This document shows, in pieces, positions 7,080-14,835 of a stretch of DNA of 18,729 bases. The DNA is from Butyrivibrio sp. (GTDB lineage Bacteria > Bacillota > Clostridia > Lachnospirales > Lachnospiraceae). The position numbers and the translations under genes are program-made. The notes beneath the pieces are model-generated. The model saw nothing but the letters and a program-made list of their open reading frames with translations, searched no databases and was not told the DNA's origin. Position 1 is the stretch's first letter; every line of letters begins with the position of its first letter. The DNA lies in assembly GCF_015056685.1 (NCBI RefSeq), contig NZ_SVFW01000064.1, positions 1 to 18,729 on the forward strand, read 5' to 3'.

Positions 7080-8095
7080 TGAGTGAAGTATCAAATAAAA
7101 AGAATCTTGTAGAAATAAAGCATCTTAAAGAATATTTCAATGTAAATGTTGGATTCTTTAAGACTAAGCCTCTCAAGGCAGTAGATGATGTCTCTTTTAC
7201 CATAAAAAAAGGTGAGACACTTGGACTTGTAGGAGAATCAGGATGTGGAAAGACGACAGTAGGACGTACAATCCTGAATCTTTACAAGCCAACAGCCGGA
7301 GAAATCTGGTATGACGGCAAACAGATAAAGACCAAGGAAGATATTAAAGAGTTTAGAAAGAAAGCCACAATGGTTTTCCAGGACCCGTATTCTTCACTTA
7401 ATCCAAGAATGACAGTTTCTGACATTATCGGAGAACCTCTTGATATCCATGGCCTGTATAAGACCAAAGAGGAAAGAAGAGAGCGTATTCTAGAACTTAT
7501 GAGTTATGTAGGACTTAACTCTGAACATGCATCCAGATACGCCCATGAGTTCTCGGGTGGACAGCGCCAGCGTATCGGTATTGCCAGATCTTTGGCCGTA
7601 AATCCTGAATTTATCGTGTGTGATGAGCCAGTTTCAGCTTTGGACGTATCGATTCAGGCGCAGGTTATTAATATGTTTGATGAGCTTCAGGACAAGCTTG
7701 GACTTACATATCTTTTTATAGCTCATGATCTTTTGGTAGTAAGACATATCAGTGACAGAATAGCAGTTATGTACCTTGGCAAGATGGTAGAGCTTGCTGA
7801 TGCAGAGGAGATTTACAATAATCCACTTCATCCATACAGCAAATCCCTTCTTTCTGCTGTTCCTGTACCGGATCCTAAAATTGCAAGAGCCAATAAGAGA
7901 ATTGTCCTTTCGGGAGATATACCGAGCCCGCTTAATGCACCGTCAGGATGCCCGTTTAGAACAAGATGTCCATATGCTCAGGAGGATTGTGCCATGAGTA
8001 TGCCTGAGTTTAAAGAGGTTTCATCCGGACATTTTGTTGCATGTCACCATATTGAAGATGTTGCAAAGATTCAGAACAATATAGTTCTTAACTAA
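7079..8095 (+). CDS. oppF: Oligopeptide ABC transporter ATP-binding protein OppF
   Basis: This is the second ATPase subunit, 338 residues, and forms a heterodimer with OppD. Walker A GESGCGKT is at 52-59, the signature FSGGQRQ at 158-164, Walker B FIVCDE at 178-183 and the switch histidine at H216. Residues 18-34 (EYFNVNVGFFKTKPLK) are the usual OppF N-terminal insertion. The C-terminal domain carries CPFRTRC, a Cys seven residues further on, and a later Cys in VACHH, the same four-cysteine pattern as OppD. The start overlaps the oppD stop. The gap to oppA is 61 bases and holds only a weak ATGC/GCAT hairpin with T-rich tail, which may adjust expression but is not a convincing terminator. Confidence 0.95.
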   Translation: MSEVSNKKNLVEIKHLKEYFNVNVGFFKTKPLKAVDDVSFTIKKGETLGLVGESGCGKTTVGRTILNLYKPTAGEIWYDGKQIKTKEDIKEFRKKATMVFQDPYSSLNPRMTVSDIIGEPLDIHGLYKTKEERRERILELMSYVGLNSEHASRYAHEFSGGQRQRIGIARSLAVNPEFIVCDEPVSALDVSIQAQVINMFDELQDKLGLTYLFIAHDLLVVRHISDRIAVMYLGKMVELADAEEIYNNPLHPYSKSLLSAVPVPDPKIARANKRIVLSGDIPSPLNAPSGCPFRTRCPYAQEDCAMSMPEFKEVSSGHFVACHHIEDVAKIQNNIVLN

Positions 8096-8156
8096 AGCTA
8101 AAAGATGCTTTAAGGCATTTTTTAATAAAACTATTATCTTAATAAGGAGGATAATT

Positions 8157-10055
8157 ATGAAAAAGAAGTTATTATCAGTATTACTTGCTTCATCAATGGT
8201 ACTGAGCCTTGCAGCTTGTGGTGCATCATCAGAGACAGCTCCACAGAGCACAGATACTCAGCAGCCACAGAGCACAGAAACAACAGCTTCTGATGCTAAT
8301 GCTTCAACAGATGCTGCTCCAGCAGCTGATGCAGGAACAAACAAGGGTGTAATAAATGTTTGTCTTGCTTCTGAACCTGCAACACTTGATCCAGCACTTA
8401 ACTCTGCAGTTGATGGTGCAACAATGATCAACCACCTTTTCTCAGGTCTTGCTAAGTGGGGACTTGATGCAAACGGAAACCTTGAGCTTCAGCCAGACTG
8501 TGCAGAAGCACTTGTAGATGGTGTTGAGAATGAGGATGGAACAGTTACTTATACTTACACACTTCGTGATGGTCTTACATGGTCAGATGGACAGCCTGTA
8601 ACAGCAAATGACTTCGTATTTGCATGGAACCGTGCAGCAAGCCAGGCTCTTGCAGCAGACTACGGCTACATGTTCGAAGTTGTTGACGGATATGCTGATA
8701 TTTGGGCTGACGGCGCAACAGGAGAAGAAAAGCTTAATGTAAAAGCTATCGATGATAAGACTCTTGAAGTTACACTTGCTAACCAGATTGCATATTGGAA
8801 TGAGCTTCTTGCATTCCCTACATATATGCCTGTTCGTGAGGATGTTGTTGCAAATGAGTCATGGGCTACAGATCCTTCAACATATGTAAACAACGGTGCT
8901 TACACAATGACATCTTGGGAGCATAACTCAGTTATCACTCTTACAAAGAATGAGAACTTTGTAGATGCAGCTGATGTTACTATGAACGAGATTAACTTCT
9001 ATCTTTCAGATGATGCTAACAACCAGCTCGCTAACTTTGAGAATGGTGACTGGGAGTTCATCGATGATGTTCCTACAAACGAGATCGCTTCTCTTAAAGA
9101 GAACTATCCTACACAGTTTGTAACAGCTGGTCAGCTTGGAACATACTATGTATGCTGGAACATCAACGAGGAGATCCTTCCTTCAACAAGTACTCTTACA
9201 GGAGTAGACAAGGCTAACGCTGAGAACGAGATTCGTAACGCACTTGCACTTCTTATCGACAGAAACTATATAGTTAACGACATTGCACAGGGTGGACAGG
9301 TTCCTGCTTCTTCATTCGTTGCTATGGGTCTTACAGATGCTGATGGATCTCAGTTCTATGAGAATGCCGGACCAGATTCAAGCTTCACAGGTTACTACGA
9401 TGTAACAGATGCAGCTTACGAAGCAAACTGGACTTCAGCACTTGAGACACTTAAGAAGTACTATACATTTGATGAGTCTACACAGCAGTTCACAGACTTC
9501 CCAACACTTACATACCTCTACAACACATCAGAGGGACACAAAGCAATTGGTGAAGCTATTCAGTCAACATTTGCAGGTGTAGGTATCACACTTAACCTTG
9601 AGAACCAGGAGTGGGCTACATTCCTTGATACACGTAAAGCTGGTAACTATTCAATCGCTCGTAACGGTTGGCTTGGTGATTACAACGATCCTATTTCATT
9701 CCTTGATATGTGGACAACAGCTTCAGGTAACAACGATGTTCAGTTCGGTAAGGGCGACAACGCTAAGGTTGCTGCATACTCAATCGATCTTACAGACCTT
9801 GGATATGACACAAAGGTTGAGAACGGAACTTGGGCTGAGACATATGATGTAGTTATCGCTGACATCAAGAAGTGCACAGATACTAACACACGTTATGCAC
9901 TTATGCACAGAGCAGAAGACCTTCTTATGTCAACAGGTTGCATCTGCCCAATCTATTACTACACAGATCTTTACATGATCTCTGACAAGGTAAACGGCTT
10001 CTTCTCAAGCCCACTTGGATACAAATATTTCATGTATTGCACAGTAGCAGAATAA
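8157..10055 (+). CDS. oppA: Oligopeptide-binding lipoprotein OppA
   Basis: This is the extracytoplasmic substrate-binding protein that captures peptides and delivers them to OppBC. It belongs to the family 5 solute-binding proteins and has 632 residues. The signal peptide (MKKKLLSVLLASS) ends in a lipobox LAAC at 18-21, so Cys21 should carry the lipid anchor. A Ser/Thr/Gln/Ala-rich linker spans about 23-60, and the binding domain follows (VCLASEPATLDPALNSAVDG, then GLTWSDGQPVTANDFVFAWN). The ribosome site AGGAGG is optimal. Codon choice is more C-ending for Asn, Phe and Tyr than in neighbouring genes, which fits the high expression usual for binding proteins. It is the last gene of the operon and is followed by a strong terminator. 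Peptide size preference cannot be read from the sequence. Confidence 0.95.
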   Translation: MKKKLLSVLLASSMVLSLAACGASSETAPQSTDTQQPQSTETTASDANASTDAAPAADAGTNKGVINVCLASEPATLDPALNSAVDGATMINHLFSGLAKWGLDANGNLELQPDCAEALVDGVENEDGTVTYTYTLRDGLTWSDGQPVTANDFVFAWNRAASQALAADYGYMFEVVDGYADIWADGATGEEKLNVKAIDDKTLEVTLANQIAYWNELLAFPTYMPVREDVVANESWATDPSTYVNNGAYTMTSWEHNSVITLTKNENFVDAADVTMNEINFYLSDDANNQLANFENGDWEFIDDVPTNEIASLKENYPTQFVTAGQLGTYYVCWNINEEILPSTSTLTGVDKANAENEIRNALALLIDRNYIVNDIAQGGQVPASSFVAMGLTDADGSQFYENAGPDSSFTGYYDVTDAAYEANWTSALETLKKYYTFDESTQQFTDFPTLTYLYNTSEGHKAIGEAIQSTFAGVGITLNLENQEWATFLDTRKAGNYSIARNGWLGDYNDPISFLDMWTTASGNNDVQFGKGDNAKVAAYSIDLTDLGYDTKVENGTWAETYDVVIADIKKCTDTNTRYALMHRAEDLLMSTGCICPIYYYTDLYMISDKVNGFFSSPLGYKYFMYCTVAE

Positions 10056-10081
10056 TGGATTGATATAAATATGTAAAAAAT

Positions 10082-10130
10082 AAGCGCAGAAGATGCGGTA
10101 AAAAAATGCATCTTCTGCGCTTTTTTTTCT
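10082..10130 (+). terminator. Strong intrinsic terminator of the opp operon
   Basis: A perfect 15-bp stem (10082-10096 with 10108-10122) surrounds an 11-base loop and is followed by a T-run. It ends the oppBCDFA unit. Confidence 0.95.
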
Positions 10131-10157
10131 TGCTTATTGTTTTAGTTGTTGTATTAT
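10130..10157 (+). promoter_or_regulatory. Possible promoter of the SulP transporter gene
   Basis: TTGCTT (10130-10135) and TATTAT (10152-10157) are 16 bases apart, between the opp terminator and the sulP start. The boxes sit in a very T-rich stretch, so the match is not strong. A separate promoter must exist because the upstream terminator is strong. Confidence 0.35.
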
Positions 10158-10200
10158 ATTTCTTGGTGATTTTTAGTTTATTTATTCAGGTGAGGAGATT

Positions 10201-11844
10201 ATGGAAAACGAAAAATTAAAACCCATGTTATTTACGGCCCTTAAGGGTTACAATGGCAAGCAGTTTGCAACTGATCTTGTTGCGGGAATCATAGTTGCTA
10301 TCATAGCACTTCCCCTTTCAATTGCACTTGCTCTTGCTTCAGGTGTTGGACCACAGGAAGGTCTTTACACAGCGATCGTTGCCGGATTTATTATTTCATT
10401 CCTTGGCGGCAGCAGAGTTCAGATAGCAGGACCGACAGCTGCATTTGCTACTATCGTAGCAGGTATCGTAGCAACAAAGGGAATGGATGGTCTTGCCCTT
10501 GCAACTATTTTTGCAGGTGTTTTACTTATTCTGATGGGAGTATTTAAACTTGGCTCCCTTATCAAATTTATCCCTTATACAATTACAACAGGATTTACAG
10601 CAGGTATTGCAGTAACAATTGCAATAGGTCAGGTAAAAGACTTTTTGGGACTTACATATCCTGCTGGAACAGCTACTGTTGAGACAGTTGATAAGGTGGA
10701 AGCAATCGTAAAAAATATTGGAACCTTTAACTGCCAGGCACTTCTTGTGGGACTTCTTTGTCTTGCAATCCAGATCGTATGGCCAAAGGTAAATCAGAAG
10801 ATCCCTGGTTCTCTTATAGCTGTTATCGTTGGTATCCTTATTGTTAAATTTGGTGGACTTCATGTTAATACAATCGGCGATCTTTACGAGATTAGTGGAA
10901 AACTTCCTACTCCTCATATGCCTGCATTTAGCTTTAAGACAATTCAGTCTGTAGCAGGAGATGGATTCACTATAGCAATCCTTGCAGCAATAGAATCTCT
11001 TTTGTCATGTGTTGTGGCTGACAGCATGATCGACTCTAAGCACAGATCCAATATGGAACTCGTTGCCCAGGGTGTTGGTAATATCGGATCAGCTTTATTT
11101 GGTGGTATTCCTGCAACAGGAGCTATTGCCAGAACAGCTGCAAACATTAAAAATGGTGGAAGAACTCCTATTGCAGGTATGGTTCATGCAATCTGTCTTG
11201 TTTTGGTACTTGTTATCCTAATGCCGCTTGCTGCACTTATTCCTATGCCAACTATCGCATCAATTCTTTTTATGGTTGCTTACAATATGTGTCAGTACAA
11301 GACCTTTGCTCATCTGTGCAAAACAGCTCCAAAGAGCGATATCATAGTTCTTGTAACGACATTTGTACTTACTGTAGTATTTGATCTTGTTGTAGCTATT
11401 GAAGTTGGTATGGTTGCAGCTTGTGTTCTCTTCATGAAGAGAATGAGCGAAGAGTCAAGAGTTCATGGATGGAAGTATTTTGATCCTGAAGATGACCCTG
11501 ATGGACCAGAGCTTAAGGATATTCCGAAGCACGTAAGAGTATATGAGATTTCAGGACCTATGTTCTTTGGTGATGCTGAACAGATTGCAGAGATAAGCTT
11601 CAAGGATTTCACAAGAGCACTTGTTATCCGTATGCGTGGTGTACCTGCTATCGATGCAACAGCCATGCATTCACTTGAGCAGCTATACGACAGATGTAAG
11701 AAAAATAATGTACAGCTTGTCTTTTCACACGTTAATGAACAGCCTATGAACACCATGGAAAAAGATGGTTTCGTAGAACTTGTGGGAAGAGAAAACTTCC
11801 TTCCTCATATAGACGATGCATTAAAGAGAGCAGCTGAGATTTGA
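10201..11844 (+). CDS. SulP family anion transporter with C-terminal STAS domain
   Basis: This 547-residue membrane transporter belongs to the SulP (SLC26-related) family, which moves sulfate, bicarbonate or dicarboxylates. The membrane part spans about 20-412 and carries family motifs: GPQEGLYTAI at 50-59, IAGPTAA at 75-81, AAIESLLSCVVADSM at 262-276, and GGIPATGAIARTAANIKNGG at 301-320. The cytoplasmic STAS domain covers about 440-545, with the VPAIDATAMHSL loop at 481-492. The ribosome site GAGGAG is just upstream of the ATG. It is a single-gene unit between two strong terminators. The substrate cannot be assigned: no sulfate reduction, carbonic anhydrase or dicarboxylate gene is adjacent. 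Its position next to the hydroxy-acid cluster is probably coincidental given the terminator between them. Confidence 0.92.
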   Translation: MENEKLKPMLFTALKGYNGKQFATDLVAGIIVAIIALPLSIALALASGVGPQEGLYTAIVAGFIISFLGGSRVQIAGPTAAFATIVAGIVATKGMDGLALATIFAGVLLILMGVFKLGSLIKFIPYTITTGFTAGIAVTIAIGQVKDFLGLTYPAGTATVETVDKVEAIVKNIGTFNCQALLVGLLCLAIQIVWPKVNQKIPGSLIAVIVGILIVKFGGLHVNTIGDLYEISGKLPTPHMPAFSFKTIQSVAGDGFTIAILAAIESLLSCVVADSMIDSKHRSNMELVAQGVGNIGSALFGGIPATGAIARTAANIKNGGRTPIAGMVHAICLVLVLVILMPLAALIPMPTIASILFMVAYNMCQYKTFAHLCKTAPKSDIIVLVTTFVLTVVFDLVVAIEVGMVAACVLFMKRMSEESRVHGWKYFDPEDDPDGPELKDIPKHVRVYEISGPMFFGDAEQIAEISFKDFTRALVIRMRGVPAIDATAMHSLEQLYDRCKKNNVQLVFSHVNEQPMNTMEKDGFVELVGRENFLPHIDDALKRAAEI

Positions 11845-11868
11845 TGGAAACTGAATAGAACAAGAGGC

Positions 11869-11915
11869 AATGGTTTGTAAATGGAAATAATCACCATTTA
11901 CAAACCATTTTTTTT
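11869..11915 (+). terminator. Strong intrinsic terminator of the SulP gene
   Basis: A perfect 16-bp stem (11869-11884 with 11894-11909) encloses a 9-base loop and runs into a T-tract. Confidence 0.95.
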
Positions 11916-11950
11916 GTCACTTTTTTGGTCGAAAAATAGATAAAACCACA

Positions 11951-11979
11951 TTGTAATATCAGATGCACGAGTCTACAAT
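11951..11979 (+). promoter_or_regulatory. Sigma-A-like promoter of the hydroxy-acid cluster
   Basis: TTGTAA (11951-11956) and TACAAT (11974-11979) are 17 bases apart. Transcription would start near 11986, inside the palindrome that begins two bases after the -10 box. A repressor bound there would block initiation. Confidence 0.7.
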
Positions 11980-11980
11980 A

Positions 11981-12006
11981 AATGTATGATGTATACATGA
12001 TACATT
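11981..12006 (+). promoter_or_regulatory. Candidate operator: 26-bp near-perfect palindrome for the GntR regulator
   Basis: The arms AATGTAT and ATACATT flank the self-complementary core ATGTATACAT (11989-11998). Only one pair of positions, a G on each side of the core, breaks the symmetry, so 24 of 26 bases are symmetric. FCD-type GntR regulators commonly bind cores like TGTATACA. The site overlaps the expected transcription start of larA. The regulator is encoded four genes downstream, which makes it the obvious partner; binding itself is inferred. Confidence 0.7.
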
Positions 12007-12021
12007 CATTGGAGGCGGGGT

Positions 12022-13308
12022 ATGAAAAAAACAATTTCTATTCCTTACTACACGTCCACTATGGACATTCATGTGGAAGAGGAGAATCTTAAAGCTGTTA
12101 TCACAGCAAAAATGCACGAATTTAAAACTGAAAAAACAGAGGTAGAGCTTGTAAAAGAAGCTTTAGAACATCCGATTGGAGTGGCACCACTTTGCGAACT
12201 TGCCAAAGGTAAAAAGAAAGTTGTGCTGGTTACAAGTGACCACACCAGAGCTGTGCCTAGTAAAATAACACTTCCATTGGAGCTTGCAGAGATCAGGAAG
12301 GGAAGTCCTGATGCTGATATCACGATACTTATTGCCACAGGTCTTCACAGGGCAACCACTGAGGAAGAACAGCGCAGAATGTTTGGCGATGAGATAGTAG
12401 ATAACGAGAAGATTGCCATCAATAATGCATTTGAGCCGGCTGACTTTGCTGATATGGGAACACTTCCATCAGGCGCTGAATTCCATGTTAATAAGCTCGC
12501 TACAGAATGTGACCTTCTTATCTGCGAAGGCTTTATTGAACCTCATTTCTTTGCCGGATTTTCCGGTGGAAGAAAGAGTATTTTGCCTGGAATCTGTTCG
12601 CAGGAAACTGTAAACATGAATCATTCCTATCAGGCAATAGCCAGTAAGTATGCAAAAACCGGTGTACTTGAGCACAATCCTATACATGAGGATATGTTGT
12701 GTGCTGCAAGAAGAGTGAACGTGCAGTTCATCTTAAATGTTGCACTTAACGCAGAGAAAAAAGTCATTGCTGCCTGGGCCGGTGATCTTGAGGCAGCGCA
12801 TGCACAGGGCGTTAAGTTTATAAGAGAATGGTCGCAGTGCCCTAGCATTACAGGAGATATAGTTGTTACAAGTAATGGAGGATATCCGCTTGATCAGAAC
12901 CTTTATCAGAGCCCCAAGGCAGTTGCTACAGCAGAAGCCTGTGCAGGGGAAGACGGCGTGATCATTATGTGTTGCAGCTGTGCTGATGGTATGGGAGGAA
13001 CTCATTTTGAAAAGCTGATCCAAATGGGAACACCTGAGGAAATTGATGCTTATCTATCCAAAATCCCTGCAAAGGATACGATCCCTGAGCAGTGGTGCCC
13101 TCAGATCTATGCAAGGATCCTTCATAAGCACAAGATGATCCTTGTCACAACATATCTTGATCCTGAGACTGTGAAAAAGTGCAACATGATACCAGCAAAA
13201 ACTCCTGATGAAGCACTTGAGATAGCTTATGGAATAAAAGGAAAAGATGCCAGTGTAGTTGTGATCCCTGACGGGGTAAGTGTACTTGCTGTTGCACCTG
13301 AAAATTGA
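12022..13308 (+). CDS. larA: LarA-family nickel-pincer-nucleotide racemase/epimerase
   Basis: This 428-residue enzyme belongs to the lactate racemase (LarA) family, which inverts the configuration at C2 of 2-hydroxy acids by hydride transfer to a nickel-pincer cofactor. The key residues of Lactiplantibacillus LarA are all present one position later: DHTR at 73-76, His109 in GLHR, His175, the cofactor-attached Lys185 (in HFFAGFSGGRK) and His201 (VNMNHS). The C-terminal half has the conserved GGYPLDQNLYQSP at about 287-299. The active site therefore looks intact. The substrate need not be lactate: characterised relatives act on malate, phenyllactate and gluconate, among others. The next genes are a UxaA-type dehydratase and a GntP permease, which suggest a sugar acid or short polyhydroxy acid. 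No cofactor genes (larB, larC, larE) are in the window. The ribosome site GGAGGCGGGG precedes the ATG. Confidence 0.9.
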   Translation: MKKTISIPYYTSTMDIHVEEENLKAVITAKMHEFKTEKTEVELVKEALEHPIGVAPLCELAKGKKKVVLVTSDHTRAVPSKITLPLELAEIRKGSPDADITILIATGLHRATTEEEQRRMFGDEIVDNEKIAINNAFEPADFADMGTLPSGAEFHVNKLATECDLLICEGFIEPHFFAGFSGGRKSILPGICSQETVNMNHSYQAIASKYAKTGVLEHNPIHEDMLCAARRVNVQFILNVALNAEKKVIAAWAGDLEAAHAQGVKFIREWSQCPSITGDIVVTSNGGYPLDQNLYQSPKAVATAEACAGEDGVIIMCCSCADGMGGTHFEKLIQMGTPEEIDAYLSKIPAKDTIPEQWCPQIYARILHKHKMILVTTYLDPETVKKCNMIPAKTPDEALEIAYGIKGKDASVVVIPDGVSVLAVAPEN

Positions 13309-13320
13309 GAAGGAGGGAGT

Positions 13321-13641
13321 ATGGAGGAAGTAAAGATTGCTCTTAAAGTAAATGACCTCGATAATGTCGCCACCATTTTTGCAGAAAATATAACTGATGG
13401 AACAGAAGTTGAGATCAGAGATAAAAAGGGCCAAAAGACAAATGTAAAAGTAATTGGAAATGTTCCTTACGGTCATAAGATTGCCGTAAAAGATATAAAG
13501 AAAGGCGAGCAGATAACAAAGTACGGCGAGGAAATAGGAGTAGCTACTCATGATATAAAGTTTGGCGAATATGTACACGTTCACAACCTTGATAGCATGA
13601 GAGGAAGAGGAGATCTTGAGAAAAAGGGGGATAAGTCATGA
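13321..13641 (+). CDS. UxaA-family dehydratase, small SAF-domain subunit
   Basis: This 106-residue protein is the SAF-type domain that in E. coli UxaA (altronate dehydratase) and GarD forms the N-terminus. Here it is a separate subunit. Conserved features are VPYGHKIAVKDIKKGE at about 49-64, KYGEEIG at 67-73, and the end VHVHNLDSMRGRGDL. The His pair near the C-terminus is typical of the family. The start follows AGGAGGG, twelve bases after larA, and the stop overlaps the large-subunit start by four bases (ATGA), so the two are coupled. The same split occurs in (2R)-sulfolactate sulfo-lyase (SuyA/SuyB) and in many Firmicute altronate or galactarate dehydratases. The substrate is therefore not fixed by the architecture. 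Confidence 0.85.
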   Translation: MEEVKIALKVNDLDNVATIFAENITDGTEVEIRDKKGQKTNVKVIGNVPYGHKIAVKDIKKGEQITKYGEEIGVATHDIKFGEYVHVHNLDSMRGRGDLEKKGDKS

Positions 13642-14804
13642 CAACTTGGAATGGTTATCGAAGAAAAGATGGCTCAGTTGGCTCTAGAAATTATGTGGCT
13701 GTCATCCCATCTGTAACCTGCGCAAATGACGTAGCAAATGCCATCTGCAGGGAGGTTCAGGGAACTGTTACCTACATGCATCATCAGGGATGCTGTCAGC
13801 TTCCACCTGATCTTGACAGGGTTACAGATACGCTTATCAGTTTGGGGAAAAGCCCTAACGTAGGAGCTGTGCTGATTGTAAGCCTTGGCTGTGAGGGAAC
13901 CGATCATGCCAGAATGTATGAGGAGCTAAAGGCAACAGGTAAGCCAACAGAAATAATTCACATCCAGGCCCTTGGCGGAGTTTCTAAGGCTATACGAGAG
14001 GGGACTGACATTGCAAGAAGACTTGTAATAGAAATTTCAGGACAGCAGAGGGAAAAGGCTGACGTATCAGAAATAGTAATGGCAATTAAATGCGGCGCTT
14101 CTGATACCACCAGCGGAATGGCATCAAACTGCGTTATCGGATATGTGGCTGATAAGCTTGTTGACCTTGGGGCAACAGTAGTCTTTGGCGAGACTACAGA
14201 GTTCCTTGGAGGAGAACATCTTTTAGCTAAAAGAGCTGTCAATAAGCAGGTGGCAGATAAAATATATCAGATCGTTACTGAAATGGAGGACAGAGCAAAG
14301 AGTATAGGCTGTGATATGAGAAGGGGACAGCCTACACCGGGAAATATTGCAGGAGGTCTTTCAAGTATAGAGGAAAAGAGTCTTGGAGCTATTGTAAAGA
14401 GCGGAACAAGACCAATTCAGGGTGTTTTGGAGTATCCGGAGCACATTACTGATCAGAAAGGTCTTTGGATAAAGGATACGCCAGGAAGAGAACCTGAAAT
14501 CCTTACCGGCATGGCTGCAACGGGGGCGCAGTTCATGTGCTTTTCAACAGGACGCGGAGCACCACAGGGGTTCCCTAGCATGCCTGTAATCAAAATCTGT
14601 GGCAATCCAAATACTTATGAAAATATGAAGGACGATATGGACCTCAATGCCGGTCTTATCATAACGGGAGAAAAAACTATAGAACAGGTAGGGGAAGAGG
14701 CCTTTGATAAATTATTGCGGGTACTGAATGGAGAGATGACTAAAAATGAGGCGATTCAGTATTTCAGTGCAATAGACATTCACTGTCTCGGACCTGTTAT
14801 ATAA
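13638..14804 (+). CDS. UxaA-family dehydratase, large catalytic subunit
   Basis: This 388-residue protein is the catalytic part of the altronate/galactarate dehydratase family, which performs metal-dependent beta-elimination on hydroxy acids to give 2-keto-3-deoxy products. Family motifs run the full length: GSVGSRNYVAVIPSVTCAND at 12-31, HHQGCCQLPPD at 48-58, SLGCEG at 82-87, KCGASDTTSG at 151-160, and GGEHLLAKRA at 191-200. Further on are PTPGNIAGGLSSIEEKSLGA at 232-251 and GAQFMCFSTGRGAPQGFPSM at 296-315. Several conserved Cys, His and Glu residues are in place, so I expect activity. It overlaps the small subunit by four bases. A sulfolactate-lyase function is the main alternative. The company of a C2 epimerase, GntP permease and glycerate kinase makes a sugar-acid or C3-C4 polyhydroxy-acid dehydratase more likely. 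Confidence 0.88.
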   Translation: MTTWNGYRRKDGSVGSRNYVAVIPSVTCANDVANAICREVQGTVTYMHHQGCCQLPPDLDRVTDTLISLGKSPNVGAVLIVSLGCEGTDHARMYEELKATGKPTEIIHIQALGGVSKAIREGTDIARRLVIEISGQQREKADVSEIVMAIKCGASDTTSGMASNCVIGYVADKLVDLGATVVFGETTEFLGGEHLLAKRAVNKQVADKIYQIVTEMEDRAKSIGCDMRRGQPTPGNIAGGLSSIEEKSLGAIVKSGTRPIQGVLEYPEHITDQKGLWIKDTPGREPEILTGMAATGAQFMCFSTGRGAPQGFPSMPVIKICGNPNTYENMKDDMDLNAGLIITGEKTIEQVGEEAFDKLLRVLNGEMTKNEAIQYFSAIDIHCLGPVI

Positions 14805-14835
14805 AATTCACAAAAAGTGAAAGGGGGTTTCTTTT

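Noticed and set aside
8100..8130. Weak ATGC/GCAT hairpin with T-run between oppF and oppA
   Set aside because: Only four base pairs; not enough for a terminator, and the operon order argues for read-through.
10522..10917. A 131-codon minus-strand open frame
   Set aside because: It is a shadow of the membrane-spanning part of the SulP gene; its composition reflects the reverse of hydrophobic codons.
13054..13584. A 176-codon minus-strand open frame spanning the larA end and the SAF subunit
   Set aside because: It is antisense to two well-supported genes and its translation is rich in Tyr, Ser and Cys without any motif.
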